Assembly: GCA_003344405.1 (NCBI GenBank)
Contig: NOWV01000079.1
Coordinates: 269,561 to 333,560 of the forward strand
Source of the DNA: Trichoplax sp. H2
Lineage: Eukaryota; Placozoa; Uniplacotomia; Trichoplacea
DNA: 64,000 bases
Direction: 5' to 3'
Numbering within the stretch: the stretch's first letter is position 1; every line of letters begins with the position of its first letter. This document shows positions 1 to 11,701 of this stretch, piece after piece. Both the position numbers and the translations under genes were made by a program. The notes under the pieces were generated by a model. It made no database searches. It was not told the origin of the DNA and saw only the letters and a list, made by a program, of their open reading frames with translations.

Positions 1-837
1 TAGGATCGCATTAAGTTAGACGTGAGAAACATCACCTTAACATATACAAATAATAATTAGTACAGAGATCAACCCAAACGCAAATTACTGTAGTGAAAAT
101 TTATGTTAAGCAATAACAAGAAATCATGACAATCACTGTCGATAATTATAATTCAATTATATTAAATTGGAATTTTTGCATACGCACCCGTATAGTTCTT
201 ATATTCCGTAAACATAGCGTGCATTACTGATTGAATTCAGAAACGTGTAATGCTTACGATCAATTTCTTGCCTATTCTAACTCGTAGCATGACAAAAGAG
301 GCGATATACAGAATTATTTCAATACTAGACTGGTTGAAAGCACTGGCAGCTAATCAGTCTGACATAAATGTCACGCAGAAACTAGACTAGATAAATAATA
401 AGCTACAGTATTGTAGTCTGATAGTTAATTCAGGTTATAAATACGATAGCAATATGTACTACGACGGATCATCCAATCCAATATGGTAATAGCTACAGTA
501 TTTACGTAGACATTATTTACACCAGCTAAAGAACAATGAACTACCCATGTCAAATATAAAAGACAGACTATGGTGAATTCTGGTGAGGTAATTTTCCTCT
601 ATGACACATGGTATACCCATTCGGAAATGATTAGTGCAAATTAAACTTCATAGTCGGTAGTTTTTTTCAGGACAATGTTATCATTTATTGATACATATTT
701 AGCTTACTTTATTTTAAGCAAGATTACAATCGATCAAATACTAAATACATTCGGAATGGATCCAACATGCACTTGTAGTACGCTTCTCGATTTGATAACT
801 ACGACGTATATTCAAAAATTCTTTTCCTCCAAAAGAT
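1..837. other. Non-coding left edge, 3' flank of the NME3-like gene
   Basis: I see no reading frame with recognisable content on either strand. The only support for function is a minus-strand AATAAA (plus-strand TTTATT at 684-689), about 150 bases beyond the NME3-like stop codon, which is a plausible poly(A) signal. The sequence is AT-rich and has no obvious tandem repeat. Confidence 0.6.
684..689 (-). terminator. Candidate poly(A) signal of the NME3-like gene
   Basis: AATAAA on the minus strand lies about 150 bases downstream of the nucleoside diphosphate kinase stop codon. It matches the animal cleavage signal, but it is a six-base motif in AT-rich DNA, so chance occurrence is possible. 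Confidence 0.35.
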
Positions 838-2268
838 TTATTCGTAAATCGATTTATAGAGACTTGCATTCCAATTGACTAATTCATCCTCATTAAACCA
901 CAACTTAATTTCCTTGTTAGCACTTTCAACAGAGTCGCTTCCATGGCACACGTTTCTAGTCAATTAGATATAATTATAGCAAACATAAAGTTATGACCGG
1001 CAAAATTGAACAGACGTCGGGAGTAAAGATAATAGACTTTATATACAATGGTTTCTGAGCTATAGCAATTAATTCAAGATAAGATTAAATTTATTAACTG
1101 AATACTAATTAGAATGACAACCAGTTTTCCTCAAATAGATGTAGTAGCTTGGAATGCAAAGAATACAATATGTCAAACTGCTGAAAGCCTTACCGTCCCA
1201 GATCAATAGCGTAATCACCACGAATAGATCCAGGAAGTGATTTCAGCTGAAAAGCAAATGATTTCATTTAATCGACATCTAGCTATTACCATTAATTGTA
1301 CAGTATCGAAACAGGTATATACTGTTTGTCAACATTTCGCTTAGAAACTTCAAATATTCCTACCGGATCAGTTTCTCCTAACATTCGTCGACCGGTTTTA
1401 ACTACATCTTTACCTTCCCATACCTAGAGAAGAAAAATTGGATTGATCAAAAAAAAGGATGACAAAAAAAGTTGAATCGACGAATAAGAGCCCCACTTCT
1501 AGGCAACTGGCATCTATATAATATAGTGACACCGTCCAACAATTTGCTGGACTACGTCTATTCCTGGATTCTTACCATGCATGCAACTGGTCCAGATCCT
1601 ATAAATGCGACAAGACCATTGAAGAAAGGTTTTCCTGCTAAATCTGCATAATGCTCACGCAATAACTCTTCGCTAGCCTACAAAAGCAAAAGGAACATTC
1701 GTGTCATTTTTCCATAAATACCCATATTTTCCATCCTCCAATTGCTAATCACTATCAGATATGCAGGTATACCGGTGATGAACGACCGCAGTTTAGTTAG
1801 TTTTACCGTAACTACTGTTACCACGTGGGCTAAAGTCAAGTCAGACTGCTGTATTGTTACGCCTGGACTCAGAAAGATGAAAAGAGAGTAAACTCCTTAA
1901 TGTAAGATATACTACACAAGATTCCACTGGCATACAGTATGTCGATTGGAGCATTACGATTGTCGTTTTTTCCATCCATTACGATGAAAAAGCCCTTGAC
2001 TTGCGTGCTGTACAGCACGGTAACATGAGACATGCATCTTAAACGTTGGTTAGTGACCACTTACCAATTTAAGCTTAAGAGCTACCAGTTTGTAGCCACG
2101 TTTCTCAAATCTGCTGATAATGTCGCCGACAAGGCCTCTATCGACACCGTCTGGTTTAACCATGATATAAGTACGTTCATTGGCCATGATGTTTTTCTGT
2201 TGTGTTGGTCCAGTGACTCCAATCAGTTTAAAAAATGAAGCTAAAAGGTAGCCGAGAGTTAGAATCAT
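838..2268 (-). CDS. NME3: Nucleoside diphosphate kinase, NME3-like with hydrophobic leader
   Basis: Moves the gamma phosphate from ATP to other nucleoside diphosphates through a phosphohistidine. Five coding exons on the minus strand: 2268-2065, 1677-1576, 1423-1364, 1246-1194 and 955-838. All have GT-AG borders and join in frame to 178 residues (NME family 150-170). Visible blocks are [12 protein letters not shown] near residue 30, the RPFF-like GKPFFNGLV segment, [12 protein letters not shown], and the catalytic block [12 protein letters not shown] with active His at about residue 144. The start at 2268 adds about 27 residues before the usual MANERT start, and they are hydrophobic ([12 protein letters not shown]). 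That resembles the membrane-targeting leader of NME3 and supports the NME3-type call over cytosolic NME1/2. The internal ATG at MANERT remains a possible alternative start. Head-to-head with BLZF1. Confidence 0.93.
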
Positions 2269-2380
2269 TCGAGGGATTTTACTGGAAAGGACTCACGTCT
2301 CCGTGTCTCAGTGCGATATGGTCTGGTTTAAGAAAGACAAAAGGAGGAACGAACGATCGCGAGAGGGTACATTAAATTTA

Positions 2381-2506
2381 ACGTACAGTACAGTACAATG
2401 TACAGTACATCTCTCTGTACAGTCCAGAGTGTACAGTAGAAAGTTTGAATTACGGGTTCTCATGCTTCTACTGAACAGTACAGTGTACAGTACAGTACAG
2501 TACTAC
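2381..2506. repeat. TACAGT palindrome-rich cluster 1
   Basis: Runs of GTACAGTACAGT and TGTACAGT are separated by short unique spacers. The unit contains the self-complementary words GTAC and TGTACA, so the tract reads almost the same on both strands and could fold into hairpins. It lies just upstream of the NME3-like start codon. Confidence 0.85.
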
Positions 2507-2639
2507 CGTATGCAGCTAGAGGTTTTCATTGTCTGGTCTGGACGTCTGGACCCTGATCCAGTCAGTTGATTGAGCGACCGGGGAAACTGCGCAAGTCTGG
2601 TACAATATTATTACGTCAATATAACACCATGATAGTATG

Positions 2640-2852
2640 GTACAGTCCACTGTACTGTACACTGTACAGTACATCCGATACACGATTTAGGTGAAAACTG
2701 CAATCGTAAAGTACTGTACATGTACTGTATATACTGTAGTGCTGCTTATTAATATTAGATACGTGTACTGGACGTACAGTACAGTACATACAGTGCTGTA
2801 CAGTATTTTACTTCGTGCAAACGGACTTCTATGTACTGTACACTGTACAGTA
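2640..2852. repeat. TACAGT palindrome-rich cluster 2
   Basis: Four islands of the same unit, at about 2640-2674, 2710-2737, 2774-2808 and 2831-2852. Some carry CTGTACACTGTACAGT-like inverted pairs. They lie in the same divergent interval as cluster 1. Confidence 0.85.
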
Positions 2853-4767
2853 ATGTATTTGGCTATTGGATGGAAATCATAAAGGCAGGAACTCTTCACC
2901 TCGAACTTCTTATGGTGGAAACTGGATATGCAGTAGTGGAAATATGGCTTGAACGATGCTGTCCTATGCGCCTCAATGTATTTCATGAATGATTAAAAGA
3001 TGGCTTGTGAAAACTCCACATCTTGACACCATCCAGTATCGGTATTGATAAAACAACTAGAAAGTGAGCTAAGATTAGGATTGATTCCTTGCTTTGTTTG
3101 TCTATTTCTTATGCTGACTCTACGATAGCAATTTGGATCAACTAGAGCCTCCAGATAGTTTAGTACTTCGATCATAATCACCATTTGGATAATGGCTTTT
3201 GAGACTTATTCTTGAATTGATCCCATTTGTATTTGGTGTTTCTGTTAGACTTATAGTATATAGTAGAGTAGGGATTCATCGGTCATGAGCATGATGATTT
3301 TTGCATTGAAAAGATAGGAGTACACTGTACGAGTGTACGTACGTGTCAACGATGTCGAAATAGACGTGTACTGAAAAGTATCTATAGGAAAGGTTCAAAA
3401 AGTGCTACTTGCTGGCAATTGCAGTACCAATATTACTATTACAATCGTTTTCAATTGTATCAGTGGAAGACAACATGGAGGAACAGTGAGCAAAATGATT
3501 GTATGTACAATCCTTTTAAATGAATTTGCTCTACAGGATTTTGCAAATCTCCATTGCTGTAGCATCAGGCCTGATTATGATAATACATCATCGTGAACAT
3601 AAGGATTATTCTGGTGAAGGAAACGCCTTGCAAATGGTTCCCTTTTCGAAGGCCTATATTTTAATAGTACGCTGATAAATGTTTCGAAATCTTATCCCTA
3701 CTCGCTGCTGCAGTGGACGTAATGTTATCCAAATTTGGCAACTGATTGATTGTCAAATGATTATACAGTATAATTAATTTGTACTTCTACAATAATACAA
3801 AACAGATTCTGTCCAATATTTGAGTAGAACTACCGCCTGATTACAAAAGGTTTCTGAAGAAGCAACTTAATAAGATTGCAAAGTAATATCATGGAATGGC
3901 GTAGACCTAAACTGCATTCATTTTACAATGGTAGCCTATTTCTAGTTGTAGTTATAAATTTATAATAATGTTAGTATCGGAGTACCAGTTGTTTACCGAA
4001 TGGTGCATAGGTACTTACTACTTACTAGTTAGAAAGAATCGTATTGGTTTGTGTGCTGCATAGCATGTTATAAACCTGATATAATAGTATGTGTCAGACA
4101 AACTAGAAATAGGTAGAGCATTATGTAACTTGGTCATCGTCGAGTTCACCCATTTTATTAACTGACTATTTCGTATCCTATCTTGTCTTAACCATAAAAA
4201 GTACTCCACTACTATGGCAGCCATTGACTGTATTGCTCTTGTTAATATCATACTACACTTATCCTTAGACATTATTGACAAAATTTAATCACGCTATACT
4301 GTACGTATGGGTATTTTAATTAACACCACCCATCGATGATGCACACGTCTGAACGTCTGAATTTTAATTCAGTTATTCAATACTACCCGGTAGTACTGAC
4401 AGGTCTTAGTACTGTATTGTCTTGTTAATCATAACACGTGAGTGTTGGATTGTAGAATTCGTCAGTAATCAGTCCTTTAAAACTTCTGATATCCTGATTC
4501 TTTTCATTCATTCAGTTCTAGATGTTTTGCAGAAATATCTTATAATCTGCAAGCCAACTGCAGCGACATCATTCTCATTCTCTATGCGATTGTTGTCCTT
4601 CGTTTTTGAAAGTTTACATGTTATAACTCGCCAATTCGATCACACTTTTGTTATTAGTAACATGAAGTACTGGTCTGATAGCAACTTATTCTACCTTAAA
4701 ATTTATTCCTGAAGGTCAAAATCTTCACTCAATTCGACTTTTGCTAAATATTTTGGCGAGATAAATC

Positions 4768-7203
4768 ATGCGTAAGTCATAAAAGTAGTTTGTCCTGTAA
4801 TATCAGACTTAACTAGGTCTTTCTTGATATCCCATGTTCTTTCGCTAGAGTTCACTTTTCATTGTATTTTATAATGAACACACATTTATAATCTTCTTTA
4901 CTTGTAAATGATCATTTAAATATTGAAGATCGTAAAGGCAAGAGCATAATAACTACTGCTGCCTCGCCACTGAAGCCGAACCATCGCCTGCACATATTCA
5001 ACTCTTTGCAAGATGATAAATCCGAAAATCTACCATTAAATGAATTACAGGCAGTTACTATAAAAAACAAAATTACCCAGAATGGATCGGCAACTTATAA
5101 CATTGTGGAGTCCAATAAGAAAAATTTAAAGTCCATTTCTTCGATTAATGATAAGATTCCAAGAAATAGCGGCTCAAGCATATTATGGCCAACACCTAGT
5201 GCCACTGTTGATAATGCAGAACGCGCAGTTGCTGAAGACGTATCAAGAGGTTTGTAGCAATACTGTATAATACTATGGTACATTCAAAGTTTATATATGG
5301 CTATGTTTTGCCAGAAGTTGCCAATGAACTCACCTGTGTGGTTTATAGTATCTTCAAATTGTTATTATCAGTCAATATTTATCTACTATGTCATAATAAG
5401 CCGCCAGCATATTATTTCGCTGATACCAGTAATAGTGGAGACTAAGCATCAATGATTTTAGAATGATAAATTATCTTTAGTAATTTTAGCTACTTATAAC
5501 AGTACTCTTTATTGTCTGAAACGAAATACGAATACGGCATTCTGTCCACTTATTTCTTTTCTTTCATTTGATTTATTCCCTTTCTAGTTGCTAGCAATAA
5601 CGAAATAATTCAACAATCTGTCTATCCCGATGAACAAAAAAGTGCCCAAGCATATCAAAATGTGGATAATAATAATGCAACATATAAGTTAGAGGAAGAA
5701 GAAGATGAGACTGATATAAGTAATTTAGATACTCATCGTTGCTCGTATCGTGACTTGCTTGAAGAAACGAAAGAACAATTAAAAAAATTAGACTCAAAGT
5801 TAGAAGCACAACTGAATGTGAGTATGAGTTGGTCTTTGTTTCGTAAATGTTTTTCCTTCGATTTGTTATCTTCCTTATTCTTAGTTAATGTTTACCTAAG
5901 TAACCCATTGACTGTTTGCTTAGCCTAATTCTTTAAATTGCAGGTAAATGCTGAGCTTAAGCGATTATTAGTGGCTTCTATAGGTGATGATATTGGACTA
6001 AAGTAAGTCTTGTAATGTTAAGGTCTCTTTATGTTAGAAATATGCTTGTTGAGTAGTTGTCTGTATAGCTCTAGTATTCTCTTTTTAACATAAAATTTAA
6101 GTCACTTCTATTTAATAGTGTATGCGTATATTGTATACAACTTCTTCAACTACAGATTAGAGGAATTAACGAAAGATAAAACTGAATTAGCAATGCAAAT
6201 TGAAGACTACACGAAGCAGATCGTTGAAGATCGTGAGAAGTTGGACAATGCAGCCATGAAATGCAATGTTTGGAGAAGCAAATACTTGGCTAGCAGGTCG
6301 ATATTTCATGATTGGCTATAGCGTTGCTAAGATTTGTATTGCTACTCTCGGCTGAAATTTTTTATGTCGTAGCAATTATGCTTGTAATTGTTATGGCACA
6401 AGAAATTGATTATTTTAAATGTTTACAGGGTGATGATTGAACAATTGATACATTGGAAACTTGAAATGTATGATTACTTAACAGAATATCACAACGGCAT
6501 CAAAAATATACTGAATGACAGAGTGACTTTAGCGAAAGATCTTTTGATATCGAGCAGGTGATGAATTTTCCCGATACAAATCGCTCTTTGATTGTTCGTG
6601 AATCTAACATACCAATCGTATTTCTCTGTTTTAATTATCGAAACTGTTTCTCTCCTACTGTAGAAATCTAGAAAGCATTCATCAACACCTTAACAAAGGG
6701 AAAGCCAATCCTGTGTATTCTAAGGAAATTCATAACGAAAAAGATGTAATCAATGTGTGTAAAGATAATAAAGAATTAATACAGCTGATATCAAATTGTT
6801 TATCGGTTCAACCTGACGTTAAAAGTAACTACCTAGCCATCACTCCTTCTGACACTGAACATTCACTGCAACAGGTAATAGCTAGTATTTATCGACTAAT
6901 ATTAGTTCTCCATAAGTTTAAGGAAATTCTATGCTAAAGTATCGCTTTGCTTGGCACTATTAGTTAACACTTGAAGTTGACGAAACTGGAATCTTAGAAT
7001 ATAATCTTGATCGATTCTCTCAATCATTGGCAAAAGACGTGGAAAAACACTTTAAACTATATCGGGAGAGGAAATCAAATGCACCAAAGAAAATTACCGG
7101 TTCTCAATCTTTCAAGGAAAATATTCACAAAATAGCTCAGAACTTTGATTTTCCAGCGATAGACTGTTGCTCCCAATGCAAAGGCGAAATACTTTTAGTT
7201 TAA
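4768..7203 (+). CDS. BLZF1: Golgin-45 (basic leucine zipper nuclear factor 1)
   Basis: Golgi matrix coiled-coil tether; in animals golgin-45 binds GRASP55 and Rab2 at medial Golgi. Coding exons: 4929-5249, 5588-5817, 5944-6002, 6156-6296, 6429-6557, 6664-6874 and 6964-7203, all GT-AG and in frame. The exon at 4929 has no in-frame ATG. A four-base first exon (ATG plus C, 4768-4771, followed by GTAAGT) joins in frame and gives 444 residues (human 400); this start is tentative. Recognition rests on the coiled-coil block ELKRLLVASIGDD, on CNVWRSKYLASR, and on the C-terminus DCCSQCKGEILLV, which matches the family's cysteine pair plus PDZ-binding tail. The first ~110 residues are poorly conserved and low in complexity. 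RNF7 follows on the same strand about 1.9 kb away. Confidence 0.9.
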
Positions 7204-9111
7204 TGTTTCATTTGAATGCATTGTATATATAATTCTTTATTGCTCTTTGTGAATCTTTAATATTTAAAGTTAGAGAGCTGCGTTATCTGAGAGCAATGCT
7301 TATTAGTATTTTAATGTTTTTAAAAAATTGTTACATGTACCTGAAAAAGTAATAGATTAACCGCAATATATGAAGATTTAACATGCTTAGGTTGTATTAT
7401 AAACCCAATTTTTAAGATTGTCTAGTTTGGATTTGTTGCTAGTAATACGAATTCGTACTGATATGCGGCTCTAGAGGTGTTTCACATGCTGATATAAAAT
7501 GAATCAATTAACTGGATTTCTAGCCGCTTGTTACTGTAATAATACCTTGTTATCATATTAATACAGAACGTGAATGGGAAAATGCGAGAATTATTTGTAG
7601 CTTGTAAGACCCAACAGAATTTAATATAGAGCAATAAATGATATTAGTCGCATATTAATTTAGAATGACTTGTTTTTATTATACTGTATGATTTGCGTTT
7701 TCGATACATGCTCTTTATTTGCGGTATTCCCAGTTCACAGTTGTAGTATCCTAAAGTGGTAAGTGCTACTATTCGTACTTCCAAACAACTTCTCGTAAAA
7801 ATTTGCAAATTGTTGGTAGAAGCAGTCGTACTGGTTATACCTAACACCGTAATAATCATAGTAGATCGCTTATTTGTCACGATTGGTGCAATTTATTACT
7901 GCATGATATTCCTTTACTATTAGCTATCGTCCATTCCGCACATTCTATAGTATGTACGCTAGAGAATTTACAGCATACTGCACATGAATAGTAATTGTAC
8001 AATTATAGTAATCACACAAGGAGTAAATAAGAGAGTTTTTATTGCGAACATAAGCGGAGGACAGGCGATTACTATGTTCTGCACAAATAATGAAAACTAT
8101 GAGGCCGACAACACTCACTCCTAAAGTACAACGGTGCCTAATGTAAAGGGATCGTGTTGATCCATGTATGTGTATATGTATAGTATCATGAGAGAGGTAT
8201 CCTACGCGTTTATACTGCAATAAACGTACATCATAAACAGGATGCTGTATGACGACGAAAGCAGTCACTTGACTTAGCTCGAAGCTGAAAGTTTCTACGA
8301 TATTCATCTCTTTATAGGGAATCAACTCAACCCGAACTTCATACGATGCTTAAATTTGTAAAGTATAAAGTAGGCGAAGTCTAACGAGCGTGAGTTGAAA
8401 TTTAATTCTGTCATCGCACTGTATTATCATTACTATAATTACTACTAGCAGAATGGCCCGCGTTGCTACGTGCTGGACAGTATTAGACAAGCTAAGTTTC
8501 CATGATTTATTATTCCTCTAGAGTCCAGAAATGCAATATTAAATGATAACTCTAGTTGCTTCGCTCTTGTACTGTTTGATTCATTTATTAAATTTCAATT
8601 AAAAGAATCATAAAGTTAATTTCGATTTCATAAATTTTTATAATCGTTATAAACTCGGAGCTACAGTACAGTACAGTAGATCCTCTCAACTGTATAGTAT
8701 ACTGTACATACAGTACAGTGTACTGTACTGTACTGTATACTCAGTGTACAGTGCACTGTACTGTACGCTCCGAATCAGATCGACTCATTTCTGGTCAAAG
8801 TCATCGAGATTTTTCACAGTACATTGTACAGTACAATACAGTACGGTACTGTACAGTAGTCCAATGCATTACGGTAGTCGGGACCCTGGAAATGAATCCG
8901 GCGACGGGTAAGAAGAAGTTTGCCATCTAGATAGAAATTAGAAATTATTATTAATTGCTGAACAACCTTAGGATATTACTACATAAACATACAAGTATAT
9001 ATCGTTATATATACAGTACAGTAAGCGTACGAGTGCAGTGTGTTTGAAGTTGATAAATGGAAAGATGGTTAAGTATTCATGTGGTAAAGCCCATTAACAG
9101 AAGGTTAAGTG
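7204..9111. other. Intergenic BLZF1 - RNF7
   Basis: About 1.9 kb between two plus-strand genes. A 126-codon minus-strand open frame at 7945-8325 has no family resemblance that I can see and no supporting splice or motif evidence, so I do not call it. The right half holds TACAGT cluster 3, which places the repeat in the RNF7 promoter region. Confidence 0.55.
8662..8862. repeat. TACAGT palindrome-rich cluster 3
   Basis: Dense GTACAGT/ACTGTAC units at about 8662-8685, 8698-8767 and 8817-8862, with a further short TACAGTACAGTA at about 9010-9022. They sit 90-450 bases upstream of the RNF7 start codon. Confidence 0.85.
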
Positions 9112-9886
9112 ATGGAAAAATCGAGTACCTCGAAAAGCTCAAAGCCTGCACCTAAGGAAGAAAGTTTGTTTACAATTAAAAAGTGGAATGCCGTGGCGTT
9201 GTGGTCATGGGATGTTACTTGCGATACATGTGCTATTTGCAAATTACTGTTAGTAGGTATGAGAGGAATAGTCGATAAAAAACTTAGGATCAATCAACTG
9301 TAATTCATATGAAAGGAGTAATGAAGCGTTGGCGTGAGTAGGAACCTGCGATTGTGTTGACTATTCACGTACAACGATGGTAAGGTAGGACAAGTCCTAT
9401 GCAACTTGTCAGCAGGAAGGGTAGAAAGACTTCATTTTGCTCTATAGCTAATTGATTTGCTACAGCCATATGGAAGTTGATAATTTGGGCTAACCGATAA
9501 TGATTGATCTTTAATAACAGATGCATGCATGAAGTGCCAAAACGAAATTAAAACAGAAGATTGTGTCGGTAAATTGTTATCCATGATGGACTTCTCTTTG
9601 ATTAGTTAATATTAAACGTAGAAGCAATACCTACACAGTTTCGAAATTTTACAGTTCTGCTTTCGCTCGTAGTGATAATAGATTTGAAAACTAAAAAAAT
9701 AAGTAGGTTCCCCACTACGCAATTGTAATTTTCAACTGATTTAATCTATTTGGTTACTAAAATCTAGTTGTTTGGGGTGAATGCAATCATTCCTTTCATC
9801 GATGCTGTATTGCCTCCTGGTTAAATAAAAGCAACCGTTGTCCGTTATGTCAACGTGAATGGATTGTCCAAAGAATTGGTCGATGA
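9112..9886 (+). CDS. RNF7: RING-box protein 2, cullin-RING ligase subunit
   Basis: Zinc-binding RING-H2 subunit that docks the E2 enzyme (and NEDD8 transfer) onto cullin-RING ubiquitin ligases, typically cullin 5. Three exons, 9112-9256, 9521-9568 and 9768-9886, join in frame to 103 residues (human RNF7 113). The signature [13 protein letters not shown] is followed by [28 protein letters not shown] and [10 protein letters not shown], giving the full cysteine/histidine ligand set. SWDVxCDTCAIC and the VQRIG ending fit RNF7/RBX2 better than RBX1 (which ends KYGH). A CAG acceptor-like site ends ten bases or so before the ATG, so a 5'-UTR intron is possible. Confidence 0.95.
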
Positions 9887-11701
9887 CGAATGACTATTAA
9901 CATTGTATTATCTCTCATTGATTTAGGAATCAATTTATCAAATTAATCTACACTAAAGTTATATCAAAGCAGGATAAATTAGCCTACTTTCATACCCAAA
10001 TTTTGAAATCTATGAATATTTTAACTATAATACAATTAGCATCATCTTATAAAATTACTCCATTTAACATTAAGAAGAGATACAGGTTGAGCTATTACCG
10101 CGATCAAAGTTCTACGATACTGAATAACAGAGTTTTTAAGTTAAGCTTGGATGGTTAAAATACACTCGTAGTAACTATGCCAATCCGAAATGGGAATTGA
10201 AACCTAAAAGCTCAACATCAATTTTAGATTTCATAACTAATCAATAAGCATATTTTTTCGTATAATTATTATTCTAAAAGGTTAAAGGAACATACTTTAA
10301 TGTTTGATTGGTATAAACTATTGAATTACATTGTTATCAATTGATTGAATTATTGTCTGTGTTCGGTATCTATTACTGTATATTACTATCTAAAAAGTGC
10401 ATAATTTATGGTAACGAGAAGTAGTACATTGGCATAAAAGCTACTGCTATCCACATTAAATTTCTCGCAGTAAAGCTGTCTGTCCATAAATCCTTTAATA
10501 TTGATGATGTTTCTGTATTAACATTACGATTTGGAGATTCTTAAATAAAAAGAATAATGTTTAGTTCTTTAGTTCAAAGTTTATGACATGGCTCTGCTCA
10601 TTTAACATCAAATGAGCTGCCTTTCTACAAATTTATATGTAATTCCTTTAGTATGTCCGCTCGTAACCTAAACTGCTAAAATCTGCGTAAGTGGTCATAC
10701 TCAATTTGACTAGGTTAGATGCAATTGGAACGAAAATCGGAATATTATAATGAAGTCTCAACCTTCATCTGTCTCCTGACTTGAGGAATACAATTATTTT
10801 GTAATGTTAAGTGTAATTCTAGCAATAACTGATTCTTAAGAATCAAATGTATTCATTATTGAATATGATATGAAATATTAGAAATGAATCTACCAGTAAA
10901 ATCTAATTTCGTGTATGTGCTTCAACATGCAGAGATCGCAAATGGCATATACATTATAGAGTACTCGAAAATAAACAGTATTTCTATGTTCAGATCAATA
11001 CAGCATAAAAAAAACTTAGTATTGCTTACATCTGTGAATTACTGCTGTCTCATCCATTACTCAATGAAAACGTTAATAACACCACTTAACTGAAATTGTT
11101 CTGGGTTGTCCTAGTAAAGCATTGGCAATTACTCATACAAGCACTTATGTTAAAATGAATAAAACCTGACCCTACCATGACCTGTACAACACCAAAGTAG
11201 TAATACTATAATTACTAACGTGCAAAAGCCATGCAATACAGTACTGTATATCAGGCATAATATAATTGATTGTAATTAATTATGCTGGTAGTGGATGCAT
11301 TCAACAAGTGTGATGCTTAGAACACTACTCGTTACCGTCTTAAATCGATATACGAGTATAACAGATTAAAAAACTCAAACGGAAGTTTCGATCACAGGCT
11401 CTGCTACTACATTAACTAACTATTACATCATATTGTTTCAATTTTAAGGGAGGATATAACTATTTGTATTGTTAAGTTATAATAGAATAACAATTGAATA
11501 AACCCAGTCGAATTGGGTGGTGATATAGTGTATAGTATACCGTAGGCAATTTAACAGATGATCAAACTATTACCGTAACGTTGTACAAGTGCAAATCCTC
11601 TCAATTTTATTTTCTATACCGCTGAAAAAGATTTATATTAACTTATCAGGAGAGATTATTTCCATATTCCATTTACATTTTATAGAAAATTTACGCGTAA
11701 T
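9887..11701. other. Intergenic RNF7 - Shark-type kinase
   Basis: About 1.8 kb of AT-rich DNA between two plus-strand genes. The open frames (for example 10884-11093) have no recognisable protein character. One short ATACAGTACTGTAT occurs near 11236; otherwise the repeat seen in other promoter intervals is missing here. I see no RNA gene. Confidence 0.55.

Larger units (their letters stand above)
2269..4767. promoter_or_regulatory. Divergent intergenic interval NME3-like / BLZF1
   Basis: About 2.5 kb between two genes transcribed away from each other, so it should hold both promoters. It contains two TACAGT repeat clusters (listed separately), the nearer one about 110 bases upstream of the NME3-like start codon. 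Short open frames here have no recognisable protein features, and several are just translations of the repeat. Confidence 0.5.

Noticed and set aside
2381-2852. CRISPR-like or satellite interpretation of the TACAGT clusters
   Set aside because: Unit spacing is irregular, there are no unique equal-length spacers, and the genome is eukaryotic. A dispersed palindromic repeat fits better.
2687-2986. 99-codon minus-strand frame upstream of the NME3-like gene
   Set aside because: It runs through TACAGT cluster 2; the reading frame comes from the repeat.
7945-8325. 126-codon minus-strand open frame between BLZF1 and RNF7
   Set aside because: Its length is near what chance allows in 64 kb. It has no family pattern, no splice partner and an unremarkable composition, so I left it out of the gene list.
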